Positions 47,724 to 56,232 of a stretch of 64,000 bases of DNA are shown here, piece after piece. Position 1 is the stretch's first letter. Every line of letters starts with the position of its first letter. This stretch comes from Paenibacillus sp. J31TS4 (lineage in GTDB: Bacteria > Bacillota > Bacilli > Paenibacillales > NBRC-103111), in assembly GCF_018403265.1 (NCBI RefSeq), contig NZ_BOSI01000001.1, positions 372,001-436,000 on the forward strand, given 5' to 3'. The notes under the pieces were generated by a model. That model searched no databases. It saw only the letters and a list, made by a program, of their open reading frames with translations, and was not told the DNA's origin. Made by a program: the position numbers and the translations under genes.

Positions 47724-48075
47724 CGTTCGAACCCCCCTCATCTTCGTTCATCAGACTTTCCATGCTTCGGTTCATGCTTCGCCACTCGTCCCGCAGGGCG
47801 TCGTATACCTGCTGCCCGAACGGGCTCCGCACATAATACTTGCGCGGACGGGCTTCGTTCGTATCCCATTCGCTATTGAGCAGCCCCTGCTTCTCCAACC
47901 GGCGCAGCAGCGGATACAGAGTGCCCGCGTCGACCGCGATCCCCTTCTCCTCGAGTAAAGGGACGAGGGAATACCCGTAGCGGGGCTCTGCCATCTGGCT
48001 AAGCACGCCTAGAATAATCGTGCCACGGCGCAGCTCCTGAAGCAGCCCATGTGTCGTTTCGTTCACGTCCGCCAT
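47710..48075 (-). CDS. PadR-family transcriptional regulator
   Basis: 121 residues. Winged-helix PadR fold: RRGTIILGVLSQMAEPRYGYSLVPLLEEKG, the recognition helix GTLYPLLRRLEKQGLL, and the wing ARPRKYYVRSPFG. A C-terminal helix serves in dimerisation. It starts behind AGGAGG and overlaps the HAAS-domain gene. It probably controls its own promoter at 48096-48125, where an imperfect dyad lies between -10 and -35. Confidence 0.92.
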   Translation of the reverse strand: MADVNETTHGLLQELRRGTIILGVLSQMAEPRYGYSLVPLLEEKGIAVDAGTLYPLLRRLEKQGLLNSEWDTNEARPRKYYVRSPFGQQVYDALRDEWRSMNRSMESLMNEDEGGSNDGAH

Positions 48076-48095
48076 TTGATCAACCTCCTGCGTTT

Positions 48096-48125
48096 ATAAT
48101 ACTGTATGTCACACACTATTGTAAA
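48096..48125 (-). promoter_or_regulatory. padR promoter with possible operator
   Basis: On the minus strand TTTACA (48125-48120), 18 bp, TATTAT (48101-48096). The spacer holds AGTGTGTGACATACAGT, an imperfect dyad (5 of 7 arms positions), placed where a repressor would block RNA polymerase. Confidence 0.55.
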
Positions 48126-48185
48126 GTTCTTAATATAGTTTTCTGTCTCATATGATGTGTGGAAGCCCTTCGGTATGTACAATGA

Positions 48186-48680
48186 ATCGACATCGACCGG
48201 TTCAAGAGCATCAACGACACGTACGGGCACGAAACGGGCGATCTGGCCATTGTGCATGCGGTAACGGTATGCCGGGGGCGTGATCGGGAGGACACTCTCT
48301 TCGCCCGCTACGGTGGAGAGGAATTCGTCCTCGGCCTCCCCTCTCGTACGCTGGCCGAGGCAGCCGCACTGGCGGAGCGCATCCGGACGGCGCTCGTGGA
48401 GAGCCCAATGATGACCGGCATAGGGCCGATTGCCGTGACCTGCAGCTTCGGTGTCGTACAAGCGGAGGACCTGAAGCAAGATACACTCGAATCGCTGATG
48501 AGACGAGCAGACGAGGCACTCTATGTCTCCAAACGGTGCGGCCGCAACCGGGTCAGCAACACCCGCTGCTTCTGGCTCCGATGCCCGCTCTCGCCGGCTG
48601 CGATTCCTGAATGTACGGACACCAAAAAGCCCGGCTGCTATGCAGCCGGGCTTTTTGGTGTATTGGGAATGTTACGGTGA
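48186..48680 (+). pseudogene. Truncated diguanylate cyclase (GGDEF) fragment
   Basis: The frame opens immediately after a stop at 48183-48185 with IDIDRFKSINDTYGHETGD, the mid-GGDEF block. It continues through RYGGEEFVLGLPSRT (active-site GGEEF), CSFGVVQAED and RRADEALYVSKRCGRNRV. The N-terminal part of the domain, any sensor domain and a start codon are missing. The segment between GDLAIVHAV and ARYGGEEF is shorter than usual. A perfect hairpin at 48627-48655 interrupts the tail, so the open frame past about 48570 is not original. Confidence 0.8.
48627..48655. terminator. Bidirectional terminator hairpin
   Basis: AAAGCCCGGCTG/CAGCCGGGCTTT with a 5-nt loop, flanked by A and T runs. It lies between the GGDEF remnant and the leftward DUF2277 gene. 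Confidence 0.85.
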
Positions 48681-48702
48681 GGGACGGGGCCGGCAAGGAC
48701 GC

Positions 48703-48978
48703 TTACGGCTGAGTGCCGAACCGCTTCGCGGAGCGTTCGCGGGCTTTCAGAAGCTCAGTCTCCCGGCTGCGGGGCTCCGCGTTCGTGACGAGGGAGGCGA
48801 GCAGACGACCGGCCGCTTCCGCTACCTCGTCGATCGCCCTGTGGAATGCCTCCTCATTCGCCTTAGACGGCTTCTGGAATCCCGAGAGCTTGCGGACGAA
48901 CTGGAGAGAGGCGGCCTGGATCTCCTCCTCCGTAGCGGGCGGATCGAAGTTATACAGCGTTTTGATATTGCGGCACAT
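48703..48978 (-). CDS. DUF2277 family protein
   Basis: 91 residues from the ATG behind AAAGGAG (an earlier in-frame ATG lacks a site). It matches the compact DUF2277 pattern: MCRNIKTLYNFDPPATEEEI then QFVRKLSGFQKPSKANEEAF. Cytoplasmic, of unknown function. Followed by a terminator shared with the GGDEF remnant. Confidence 0.9.
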   Translation of the reverse strand: MCRNIKTLYNFDPPATEEEIQAASLQFVRKLSGFQKPSKANEEAFHRAIDEVAEAAGRLLASLVTNAEPRSRETELLKARERSAKRFGTQP

Positions 48979-49069
48979 AGCGCTTCTCCTTTGGATCATC
49001 ATAGGATTTGCTTCATTGTACCGCTCTCCGGCAGCGGATTCCAGTCACGCCATGTCGAATTACCAAAGG

Positions 49070-49570
49070 TTATTCATTCCCCATCGTGCTGATATCGATC
49101 ACAAACCGATGCCGGACGTCCGAAGCCAGTACCCGTTCCCACGCTTCATCGATCTGATTGGCGGAAATAACCTCGATCTCGGGCGTAATCCCGTGTTCTG
49201 CGCAGAAATCCAGCATCTCCTGCGTTTCGCGGATGCCGCCGATCATCGATCCGGCAAACGACCGGCGATGGCCGATCAGGGAGAATACGTTTACGGACAG
49301 CGGCTCTGCCGGCGCGCCGACATTGACGAGCGTGCCGTCCAGCGCCAGCAGCGAAAGGTACGCATTCATATCGACTTTCGCGCTTACGGTATTCACGATC
49401 AGGTCGAACGAACCAGGCAGTTTCGTGAACGTTTCCGGATCGCTCGTGGCATAATATTCGTCCGCGCCAAGCTTTAGCCCGTCTTCTTTCTTCTTCAGGG
49501 ATTGAGACAGAACCGTAACTTCCGCCCCCATGGCATGCGCCAGCTTCACCGCCATGACATAACCATCTAG
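49070..49570 (-). pseudogene. 3' half of a zinc-type alcohol dehydrogenase (truncated)
   Basis: Reads [18 protein letters not shown] through [56 protein letters not shown] and ends [12 protein letters not shown]. This is the cofactor domain of NAD(P)-dependent MDR alcohol dehydrogenases. The catalytic domain (about 170 residues, zinc ligands) and the first part of the Rossmann motif are missing. An ATG at 49618 keeps the frame open, but the added residues are antisense to a TetR helix. The coding part probably decays without function. Confidence 0.85.
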
Positions 49571-50014
49571 GATATCGCAGACCGGGCAAACGTAAACCGT
49601 GGAACCATTTATCTTCATTATCAGGATAAATTCGATTTATTGGATAAACTGATCGAGGCACATATCAAAGAAATACAGGAAATGGGGGAATGGGCATGCA
49701 AGCTGGATTGGAGCAATGCCCTTGAACCTTTCTTTGAATACTTCGAGAAAAATTATTTGTTTTTTTCGACCATGTTGGCGAGCAAGGGGGCGCCTTCCTT
49801 CCGCACACGACTGCTGGAGTTTATTATGGAAGGGTTTAAAGGCGAAATTGACAAAGAGAGCGGAAAAAATGCCGAGTTATATGAGGATGTCATGCTGCAA
49901 TACGCCGGGAATGCTTATGTAGGGGTAATCGAATGGTGGATCCGGAACGGGATGCCCTATCCCCCTCGGACAATGGCAAAACAAGCTGGGGCTCTGTTGG
50001 GAAGAAGTCTATAG
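49571..50014 (+). pseudogene. TetR-family regulator lacking its N-terminus
   Basis: The frame opens right after a stop at 49568-49570 with [20 protein letters not shown], the second half of the TetR helix-turn-helix. It continues through [18 protein letters not shown] and a normal C-terminal domain ending GVIEWWIRNGMPYPPRTMAK. The first roughly 35 residues and the start codon are missing. It faces the truncated alcohol dehydrogenase head to head with no intergenic space. A terminator follows at 50029-50055. Confidence 0.85.
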
Positions 50015-50028
50015 TCTTGTAAAGCGAG

Positions 50029-50055
50029 AGTGTCCCGCCTAATGGCCGGGACACT
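50029..50055. terminator. Hairpin after TetR remnant
   Basis: AGTGTCCCG/CGGGACACT stem followed rightward by TTTTGTC. Confidence 0.75.
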
Positions 50056-50158
50056 TTTGTCGTTGCATAGACTTGTTGCATCCTGTGTAGAATTTGCTGC
50101 CTTGTCCCAAGCTCTGGAAGCGGGTTCCGGTATACGGCTGACATCTGCCGCACTTCCG

Positions 50159-50764
50159 TTATCTCTCCGCCCTCACGCGGCGTCTTTTTCTGTACACAAG
50201 ATAGACTCCCCCCAGCGCGAGCAAAGCAAGGATGAGCAGCAGCGAGTAACGATGGACGGTCATTAGGACTCTGTGCCAATGCTCGCCCAAATACATGCCG
50301 AGCGTAATGAACGAGGCGGCCCACAGCACAGCTCCCGACGCCACGTACAGACTGAAGCTCCCATACGACCATCTGCTGATTCCCGCACTGTAGGATGTCA
50401 AATGCCGTAATCCGGGGACAAAGTATCCTAACGTCAGCGCAAATTTTCCATACTTGTCCAGCCAATGCTGGGTTCGATCGAATTTATCCGGAGTCAAATG
50501 AACATACTTGCCGTACTTCTCCAGAAGCGGCCGTCCGAATTGGCGTCCGATGAAGTAGCTGAAGGACATGCCGACGAAGCTGCCGGCCGCCGCCGTCAGG
50601 ACGGTCGGCAAATAATGCAGCCGGCCGGTAGCAATGAGGTAGCCGCAGAACGCCATCAGCACCTCGTCGGGGACCGGCAGACCGATCAAGCCGAGCATCA
50701 GCGCGCAGAAGATGCCGAGATACCCGTAATGGGCGACTAACGATAACAAATGATGCGAGTCCAT
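50159..50764 (-). CDS. DedA-family membrane protein
   Basis: 201 residues. DedA/VTT fold with the characteristic blocks LIGLPVPDEVLMAFCGYLIA, GSFVGMSFSYFIGRQFG and GYFVPGLRHLTSYSAGISRW. Family members move undecaprenyl phosphate or phospholipids across the membrane. It closely parallels the DedA half of the fusion at 17404, but has no phosphatase domain. It is the last gene of the sigma/anti-sigma transcript, 12 bp after the preceding stop. The context suits cell-envelope stress. Confidence 0.88.
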   Translation of the reverse strand: MDSHHLLSLVAHYGYLGIFCALMLGLIGLPVPDEVLMAFCGYLIATGRLHYLPTVLTAAAGSFVGMSFSYFIGRQFGRPLLEKYGKYVHLTPDKFDRTQHWLDKYGKFALTLGYFVPGLRHLTSYSAGISRWSYGSFSLYVASGAVLWAASFITLGMYLGEHWHRVLMTVHRYSLLLILALLALGGVYLVYRKRRRVRAER

Positions 50765-50776
50765 AGGGTCCTCCTT

Positions 50777-51610
50777 TCAGTCCGCTTTTCTCCTCGTCAG
50801 CTTGTCTCTTGCCCATAGCGTTGTATGCCCTACCGAAAACAAGACGAATCCCAGCAGCAGCAAACCGCCGACAAAGGGGATATTGAGTAAGGAGACCAAC
50901 AACACGGCACCTGCCAGTGCCGCCATCCAGCGGGGCCGCCCCAGCATTCCGTTCCACCCTTCCCCGATCATCATGCTCAACGCGGCGAAGCTCACGAGAA
51001 AGGCGGCGGCAAGCAGCATGCTCATAATCAGCGCCACAGGGATTCCGATGACTGTGACGAAGAGCAGGATGGTCACCGCTAGGAGGATCAGTCCGCTGAG
51101 ACAGCCGACTAGCAGGACGTAGCCGGGAGACCGGCGGCTCCTGTCGACAATGGATTGGAGCTTCTCTTTGCTAAAATAGACGATTCCGGTAGTGAGAAGG
51201 ACAAGAAGCACGCTCCCGGCCAACTGTACGAGCCAAGTGCCCAGCACCAGACCGCTGCCGAGCAGCAGGCTGTTCCTAGTCGCCGAATCGAACGATACGT
51301 TCAGGATGGCATTCGAGACCGCTGCCCCCTCCTCCTGCTCAACCGTTCCTCCCACCACCAGCATCACCCCGTGTATCCGAGCGGTCGCGGTCAGCTTCAA
51401 ATTCCCGTTCAGCACGACGACCGAGTCATTCACCGTCCCGTGTATGGTCGCATCGCCTCCAAGAACGACAAGATCATCCAGCGTTTGATCGGCGGGGACA
51501 TTCGTGCTTTGATGGGCAAACACGCCCGCTGTATACGCCGTGAAAGGAACGGCGAGCAGCGAGCCGAGCAGAACGATCGAGGCAAGCAGCCGGATTCGGA
51601 ATAGCCTCAT
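50777..51610 (-). CDS. Polymer-forming (bactofilin-like) membrane protein
   Basis: 277 residues. Signal-anchor (RIRLLASIVLLGSLLAVPF), then an extracytoplasmic right-handed beta-helix-like stretch (DLVVLGGDATIHGTVNDSVV, LNGNLKLTATARIHGVMLVV), followed by four to five membrane segments. It resembles the polymer-forming cytoskeletal/DUF8173 group. It is translationally coupled to the anti-sigma gene (ATGA overlap). A role in envelope sensing or remodelling is inferred from the operon. Confidence 0.75.
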   Translation of the reverse strand: MRLFRIRLLASIVLLGSLLAVPFTAYTAGVFAHQSTNVPADQTLDDLVVLGGDATIHGTVNDSVVVLNGNLKLTATARIHGVMLVVGGTVEQEEGAAVSNAILNVSFDSATRNSLLLGSGLVLGTWLVQLAGSVLLVLLTTGIVYFSKEKLQSIVDRSRRSPGYVLLVGCLSGLILLAVTILLFVTVIGIPVALIMSMLLAAAFLVSFAALSMMIGEGWNGMLGRPRWMAALAGAVLLVSLLNIPFVGGLLLLGFVLFSVGHTTLWARDKLTRRKAD

Positions 51611-52116
51611 GATGGTCCCTCCTTCAAAGGGCTATGGTTCAACAGGGCTTTCAAGGTAAGTCCCGAACCTGTTAACAGCAGGATAGCGCCTGCCAGGAGG
51701 CCGATGAAGGCGGAAGGAAGAGAGCTTACATAGTGGCCGGCCGCCTGAAGGAGGTTGTCCGTGACCCGATAGCCTACGGTAATCAAGGTCGTTGTATAGG
51801 GAGCCATAATGGCAAATAGAACCGCAAGGAGCATGAGCAAGCTCAGCAGACACGCGGCAAGCCCGTAAAAGAACCTCTTGGACGGCTTGGCTGCGGGGAT
51901 CGGGCGGATCGCCTCCATGACCGCTTCCTCCAAGCGTTCGGGCGCTTTCACGGAATGAAATGCGGTACGGACAAGCTCACGAACTGCCACGTACTCGCGG
52001 AATGCTTCCGAACATGCCGCACAGCTGTCCATGTGCTCTTCCACGTCAATGCGCTCATCTGTTGTCAACGCGTCATCGAGATAAGCGGACAGCTTATCCT
52101 CTATATGCTTCCCCAT
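51607..52116 (-). CDS. Anti-sigma factor with zinc-finger (zf-HC2) domain
   Basis: 169 residues. N-terminal zinc anti-sigma domain with His-x3-Cys-x2-Cys (EEHMDSCAACSEAF), then one membrane segment (about 87-107) and a second near the C-terminus. It should hold the upstream ECF sigma factor inactive at the membrane and release it on signal. It overlaps the sigma gene by 23 bp and the next gene by 4 bp. Confidence 0.9.
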   Translation of the reverse strand: MGKHIEDKLSAYLDDALTTDERIDVEEHMDSCAACSEAFREYVAVRELVRTAFHSVKAPERLEEAVMEAIRPIPAAKPSKRFFYGLAACLLSLLMLLAVLFAIMAPYTTTLITVGYRVTDNLLQAAGHYVSSLPSAFIGLLAGAILLLTGSGLTLKALLNHSPLKEGPS

Positions 52117-52648
52117 GGTTCTCCTCCGTTTCCAGTTTTATTGCTTGGCGCAGCAGGAGTCGAGCGTTTCGAATCCGTGATTTGACCGTCCCGAGCGGAA
52201 TCTCTAGCATCGCGGCGATTTCCTCGTACGAGTAGCCCTCCACATCCCGGAGGAGAATGGCTTCCCTGTGCTGCGGACTTAGCGCTCTCATAGCCTGGCG
52301 GATGTCCAGATAAAGGTCCGGGTCTCCTTTTTCACTTCCGCCTATTCTCTCCAGTCTATCGTCATCTGTTGGCTGTTCCCGCTTTCGCTTCTGAAGGCGG
52401 TCATAGCATAAGCGGGAGGCAATCTGGGTAAGCCAAGAGGAAAAAGCGTAGACCTGTTGCAGCTTGGCCAGAGAGGTATAGGCTTTGAGGAACGCCTCCT
52501 GTGCGACATCCTCCGCTTCCATCCGATCGGACAGCATGCCGTAGGCATAGCGGAATACCTTGTCCTTATATTGACCCACGAGCAGGGCGAACGCTTCCTG
52601 GTCTCCTTGCCTGGCCCGTCTGATTAGACGTTCGAGCGCTTGCTCCAC
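52094..52648 (-). CDS. ECF-family RNA polymerase sigma factor
   Basis: 184 residues from a GTG at 52648 behind GGGGGAG; the longer frame has no site. Sigma region 2 (FALLVGQYKDKVFRYAYGML, EDVAQEAFLKAYTSL, FSSWLTQIASRLCYD) and region 4 (ALSPQHREAILLRDVEGYSY, EEIAAMLEIPLGTVKSRI) are intact. It is the first gene of a four-gene operon with its anti-sigma factor, a bactofilin-like protein and a DedA protein, so the regulon probably concerns the cell envelope. Autoregulation is usual; no clear ECF promoter was found. Confidence 0.93.
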   Translation of the reverse strand: MEQALERLIRRARQGDQEAFALLVGQYKDKVFRYAYGMLSDRMEAEDVAQEAFLKAYTSLAKLQQVYAFSSWLTQIASRLCYDRLQKRKREQPTDDDRLERIGGSEKGDPDLYLDIRQAMRALSPQHREAILLRDVEGYSYEEIAAMLEIPLGTVKSRIRNARLLLRQAIKLETEENHGEAYRG

Positions 52649-52802
52649 GCATGCTCTCCCCCTTTCTGATCGGAATGAAGCAGGGACTGCCGCAGCCAAG
52701 GGGGTGAATATCCTCTTCGCCAGCTAATTATGCAGGGTGGCGAAGGTTAGTTTGTTCCACCTGCGGATTCTAATTCTATTGTCCAAAGATCGGATGACCG
52801 AC

Positions 52803-52979
52803 TTAATCTTCAGGCTTGTTCGTGGAACGTAGGGCGAAGACGCAGCTGATGATCAGCAATGCCGACCCTAGCTCGCAGAACAGAATTTTTTCATATACGG
52901 GTTGGTTACCCAAAATCATGAGCGTATACAAGCCGAATCCTAGACCGGCGAGCAGTACGTATAACCAAGTAATCTGCAT
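52803..52979 (-). CDS. Small two-helix membrane protein
   Basis: 58 residues from the ATG behind AAAGGAGG. Two membrane segments (residues 4-24, LYVLLAGLGFGLYTLMI, and about 31-50). I recognise no family. It lies between the PAP2 gene and the sigma operon on the same strand, possibly co-transcribed with PAP2. Confidence 0.65.
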   Translation of the reverse strand: MQITWLYVLLAGLGFGLYTLMILGNQPVYEKILFCELGSALLIISCVFALRSTNKPED

Positions 52980-53049
52980 GCTTCCTCCTTTTCGCCGAAG
53001 AGCGTTGTCCTCTCGTCGAAGTGACGTCGCTTCGTTCATGATCGGCTCC

Positions 53050-53643
53050 TCATCCCTTCCTGCTGCTCGGCCGCTTGTACCAGAGCCTGCGCTCCCATTT
53101 TCCCCAGACCGACAATACGGCTTCCAGGAGCCGAGCAGCGATTGGAGATCGAGCGAACACGAGATGGACGCCTGCCGCGGACACGATGCCGAGTGCGGCA
53201 CCTGCTGCTATATCCGATGGATAGTGGACGCCCGCCCAAACCCGCGATAGCGCAAGGAGAGCAGCTAACGTCAGCCAGAGCATGCCGTCTTTCTTCCTAA
53301 AGAGAAAGATCGCAGTCGCCACCACAAACGCTCCCGTCGCATGATCGCTTGGAAACGAAGCGTTAGCCGCATGAGGGATCAACTGAAAGACGGTATGGGT
53401 AACGAAAGGCCGATCCCGATAAAACAAAGTCCCGAGCAGTCCCGAGAAACCGAGAGCAACGCAGGCGGACAGCAGAGCGGAAACAACCATCCGCCGCTTT
53501 GCCTCTGACCGGGACAGCCCGTAGACGAGAAGACCCAGAAGGAACAAATACTGAGCATCCTCGGCAAGAAACCGAATGATAGGATGGAAAACGGGGTGAG
53601 CGGCCGCCCAGCCGTTCATCCATTGGAACAAGAATGTATCCAC
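53050..53643 (-). CDS. PAP2 undecaprenyl-diphosphatase (BcrC-like)
   Basis: 197 residues, about five helices. The three PAP2 motifs are complete: FYRDRPF (motif 1), FPSDHATGAF with the catalytic His (motif 2), and SRVWAGVHYPSD with the nucleophilic His (motif 3). This size and layout fit BcrC-type enzymes that recycle undecaprenyl pyrophosphate and contribute to bacitracin resistance. GTG start behind AAGGAG. It contrasts with the degenerate PAP2 domain at 17404. Confidence 0.9.
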   Translation of the reverse strand: MDTFLFQWMNGWAAAHPVFHPIIRFLAEDAQYLFLLGLLVYGLSRSEAKRRMVVSALLSACVALGFSGLLGTLFYRDRPFVTHTVFQLIPHAANASFPSDHATGAFVVATAIFLFRKKDGMLWLTLAALLALSRVWAGVHYPSDIAAGAALGIVSAAGVHLVFARSPIAARLLEAVLSVWGKWERRLWYKRPSSRKG

Positions 53644-53740
53644 AGGTGCTTCTCCTTTTCAATAGCGAAATGATGATTCTACGAAAGGACTGGGCAAGAG
53701 GCAAAAAAGTTCATGTGAAGGAAAAAAACCTTTCTGGAAC

Positions 53741-54020
53741 TTAATGGAAAGCTAGGCTTGCCCGGACAACGCAAATAACCCTCGCTCCCATGAGGGAACG
53801 AGGGTGAAAGTAAGCAAAGAGCCCTGCCACTATCAGAACGCCAGCTCCGTCGTCTACCACAATGCTCTCGCCTGTAAGGAAGGCGGCGTCGCGCGAAGCG
53901 AGGAACGCGAACACGCCCGCCACATCCTCCGGCGTCCCGGCACGCCCGAGCGGCACGTACCGCTCGATATACGAGCTGACCGTCTCCGGGCTGTCGATGC
54001 TTTCGGACAGCGGGGCTCCC
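53741..54020 (-). pseudogene. C-terminal remnant of a short-chain dehydrogenase
   Basis: Reads SIDSPETVSSYIERYVPLGR then AGTPEDVAGVFAFLASRDAA and FLTGESIVVDDGAG, which is the usual SDR C-terminus (RxGxPEEVAxxxxFLAS). No start or catalytic region remains. The original stop appears lost: the frame runs through a terminator hairpin at 53777-53804 to 53741. Confidence 0.8.
53777..53804 (-). terminator. Terminator after RidA/SDR remnant
   Basis: CCCTCGCTCCC/GGGAACGAGGG stem with loop ATGA (two mismatches), followed on the minus strand by TTATTTG. Confidence 0.7.
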
Positions 54021-54037
54021 TCCTTTCTTTCGCCGTC

Positions 54038-54412
54038 TTAGTCCGTCCGGCAGACAATCGCGTCGATCTCCACCTTGATGCCGTCTAGGACGGCCTGCAC
54101 GCACGTTCGCGCGGGCAGCGGGGCTTGAAAATACGTCACATAGACGGCATTGAACCGCTCAAAGTCGGCCAGGTTTTCCAGAAAGACCCCAACCTTGACG
54201 ACGTCGTCCATCGAGTATCCTGCCGCTTCAACGATGGCTTTGACGTTGTCCATCGTCAGACGCGTCTGTTCCTCGATGCCTCCTTCGACGATCCGGCCGT
54301 CCGCATCGAGGGGGCCCTGCCCGGAGACGAACAGCAGATTGCCTGTCGCGATGCCTTGCGAATACGGGCCGTTGCCCGCAGAAGCACGGGCCGTATGGAC
54401 GGCTTTTCTCAT
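54038..54412 (-). CDS. RidA-family enamine/imine deaminase
   Basis: 124 residues, full-length YjgF/YER057c/UK114 fold. The conserved catalytic Arg is R102 in LPARTCVQAVL, with GPYSQGIATGNLLFVSGQGP at the start. These proteins hydrolyse reactive enamine/imine intermediates. The gene lies 4 bp after the M20 peptidase stop, so it is co-transcribed and probably cleans up intermediates of the same pathway. Confidence 0.94.
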   Translation of the reverse strand: MRKAVHTARASAGNGPYSQGIATGNLLFVSGQGPLDADGRIVEGGIEEQTRLTMDNVKAIVEAAGYSMDDVVKVGVFLENLADFERFNAVYVTYFQAPLPARTCVQAVLDGIKVEIDAIVCRTD

Positions 54413-54416
54413 GTCG

Positions 54417-55727
54417 TTAGTCCTCCTCCTGCACTCCGCACCAGCGAATGAGGGCGGAGGCGTATATTTCGATCAGCAGCTCGAGGCTGTCCAGCTCGAC
54501 ATATTCGTCCGGCGCATGCGCGTTGGCGCCGGACGGTCCGAGAATGAGAGCCGGGCCAGCTCCATATTCGTTGAAGACGAAGGCGTCGCACGCGAATGGC
54601 GAGCCGGTTACGGACGCCGGCCTCCCTGTAGCCGCTTCGATCTCGCGAGAGAGCACCGGAATAAGCGGACAGGAAGGATCGACCGATGTGCCCGGCAGGA
54701 AGCGGATCATTTTGCGGAATTCCGGCTGGGCGAGCCCTTCCTCCAGCGTTTGCCCGCAAAACCGCTCGTAGCCCAGCAGCAGCGACTCCTTCAGCATCTC
54801 TTCGGTTACGCCCGGATAGCACTCCACCCAGAGATCGACGTGGCATTCGACCGGGCCGACGTCGCACAGCGGCGCGGTCAGATCGCCCGCCTCAAGCCGC
54901 GTGACCAGAATCGGCAGCGTCTCCCGGCTGTCGCCGTACCACGGCTCGGGACCGGACGATTGGGCCCTTTCCCGCTCGAACGCTTCGAGGAAGACGATGA
55001 ACCTGGCGGCATCCTGAGCCGGATTGTGCAGCGTCTCCCCGCTGAAGGCCAGCCCCGTCGTTCCGCGGAAGGTGACGCGCCAGAGGGCGCCTCCGCGGGT
55101 TGCCGCGTACAGTGCCAGATTCGTAGGCTCGGGGATGACGACGGCGTCCGCCCGCGTTCCTTTCGCCCGGCCTGCGACGGTCCCGTTCGCTCCGCCGAAC
55201 TCCTCGTCGACGACCGATTCGAGAAGGACATCGCCCCGGAGCCGGATACCGAGCTCCATCAGACAGCGAACAGCCAGTATGCTGGCGGCGAGACCGCCCT
55301 TCATGTCGAAGGATCCGATTCCATACAGCCGATTGTCCTCCACTCGGGTCGTGAAAGGGTCGGCCGGCCAGCCAGGCGCTGCCGCCGCCGTGTCGATGTG
55401 GCTCGAGAACAGAAGCGAGCGTCCGCCGCCGGTCCCGCGCCACTCCGCGCAAACGTTGGGCCGGCCCCGGTAATCCTTGCCGGGATAATAGGCCGGATGG
55501 CTGCGAAACCCCGGAAGGTCCTCAAGCTCATAAAGCTCCGCCTCGAAGCCGTATCGCAGGAGTCTCGCAAGCAGAGCCTCCTGGCACGCCTTCTCGTTCC
55601 CGGTCACGACGCGGTTGACGGTGTCGTGCGTCACCAGCTCGCTTACGAGATCAATAAGCTCGCCGCGGTTCCGCCGGGTCCATTCCCGGATGCGGTCGCG
55701 AGCCGCTGTGTGTTCGCTCGACGTCAT
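54417..55727 (-). CDS. M20-family metallopeptidase (ArgE/DapE-like)
   Basis: 436 residues starting at the ATG spaced from GGAGGAG (a GTG two codons earlier is closer to it). Di-zinc hydrolase motifs: SSHIDTA, GSFDMKGG, catalytic Glu-Glu in VVDEEFGG, PEPT, and HAPDEY near the C-terminus. It is most like acetylornithine/succinyl-diaminopimelate deacylase relatives and amidohydrolases of amino acid conjugates. Coupled with RidA. Confidence 0.92.
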   Translation of the reverse strand: MTSSEHTAARDRIREWTRRNRGELIDLVSELVTHDTVNRVVTGNEKACQEALLARLLRYGFEAELYELEDLPGFRSHPAYYPGKDYRGRPNVCAEWRGTGGGRSLLFSSHIDTAAAAPGWPADPFTTRVEDNRLYGIGSFDMKGGLAASILAVRCLMELGIRLRGDVLLESVVDEEFGGANGTVAGRAKGTRADAVVIPEPTNLALYAATRGGALWRVTFRGTTGLAFSGETLHNPAQDAARFIVFLEAFERERAQSSGPEPWYGDSRETLPILVTRLEAGDLTAPLCDVGPVECHVDLWVECYPGVTEEMLKESLLLGYERFCGQTLEEGLAQPEFRKMIRFLPGTSVDPSCPLIPVLSREIEAATGRPASVTGSPFACDAFVFNEYGAGPALILGPSGANAHAPDEYVELDSLELLIEIYASALIRWCGVQEED

Positions 55728-56232
55728 CTGCACTCTCCTCCTGACGTTTGGGATGGACTAGCCGTGCCTTGCTCCCCGTGCTCCGTCTCCCAGCCCTCGG
55801 CAGTCCGGCGAGGCGCAGTTTAACCTGTAAGGGCTTACAAAAAAGGCGACTGAGCACCATGAGAAGCGGCTTTCTCGGACTCCAGATCGTTTAATATACA
55901 AAACAGTAGTTGGATATCCAAAAATTCACCCCTATGCTATCACCAGCCTACCGGAGTGTCAATGGCGGTGAAGGGATCCAACGGGTGGAACAAATTGTCT
56001 TTTATTGAGGGCGCTCTTCATGCGACAGATCGGGAATACGAGGGACCCGCCGCATATAGAACTCTTGCCTCTTTAGACAGGTAGCCTCGACTGGTCTCCT
56101 CATCAGGACATTAGATGTCCTTTCTCCATGCGGCCAAATAAGAAACCGCTTCCCCGTCCATTTCCGTTTATGCTAGAATGCTTGGCATAGACTGGGAAAT
56201 GATGGATTACAAGCGTAAAAGGAGCGAAAGCG
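55728..56232. other. Divergent intergenic region, 500 bp
   Basis: No gene recognised. A 12-bp perfect palindrome TTGGATATCCAA at 55910-55921 could be an operator for the leftward M20/RidA pair. A short hairpin AGGACAT/ATGTCCT at 56105-56121 followed by TTCTCC precedes the rightward nucleotidyltransferase-like gene. Confidence 0.4.

Noticed and set aside
52649..52800. Possible ECF promoter GGAAC upstream of the sigma gene
   Set aside because: No matching -10 element at the right distance, so autoregulation could not be supported from sequence.
54150..55823. Rightward open frame of 557 codons
   Set aside because: Antisense to ridA and the M20 peptidase, both with complete motifs.
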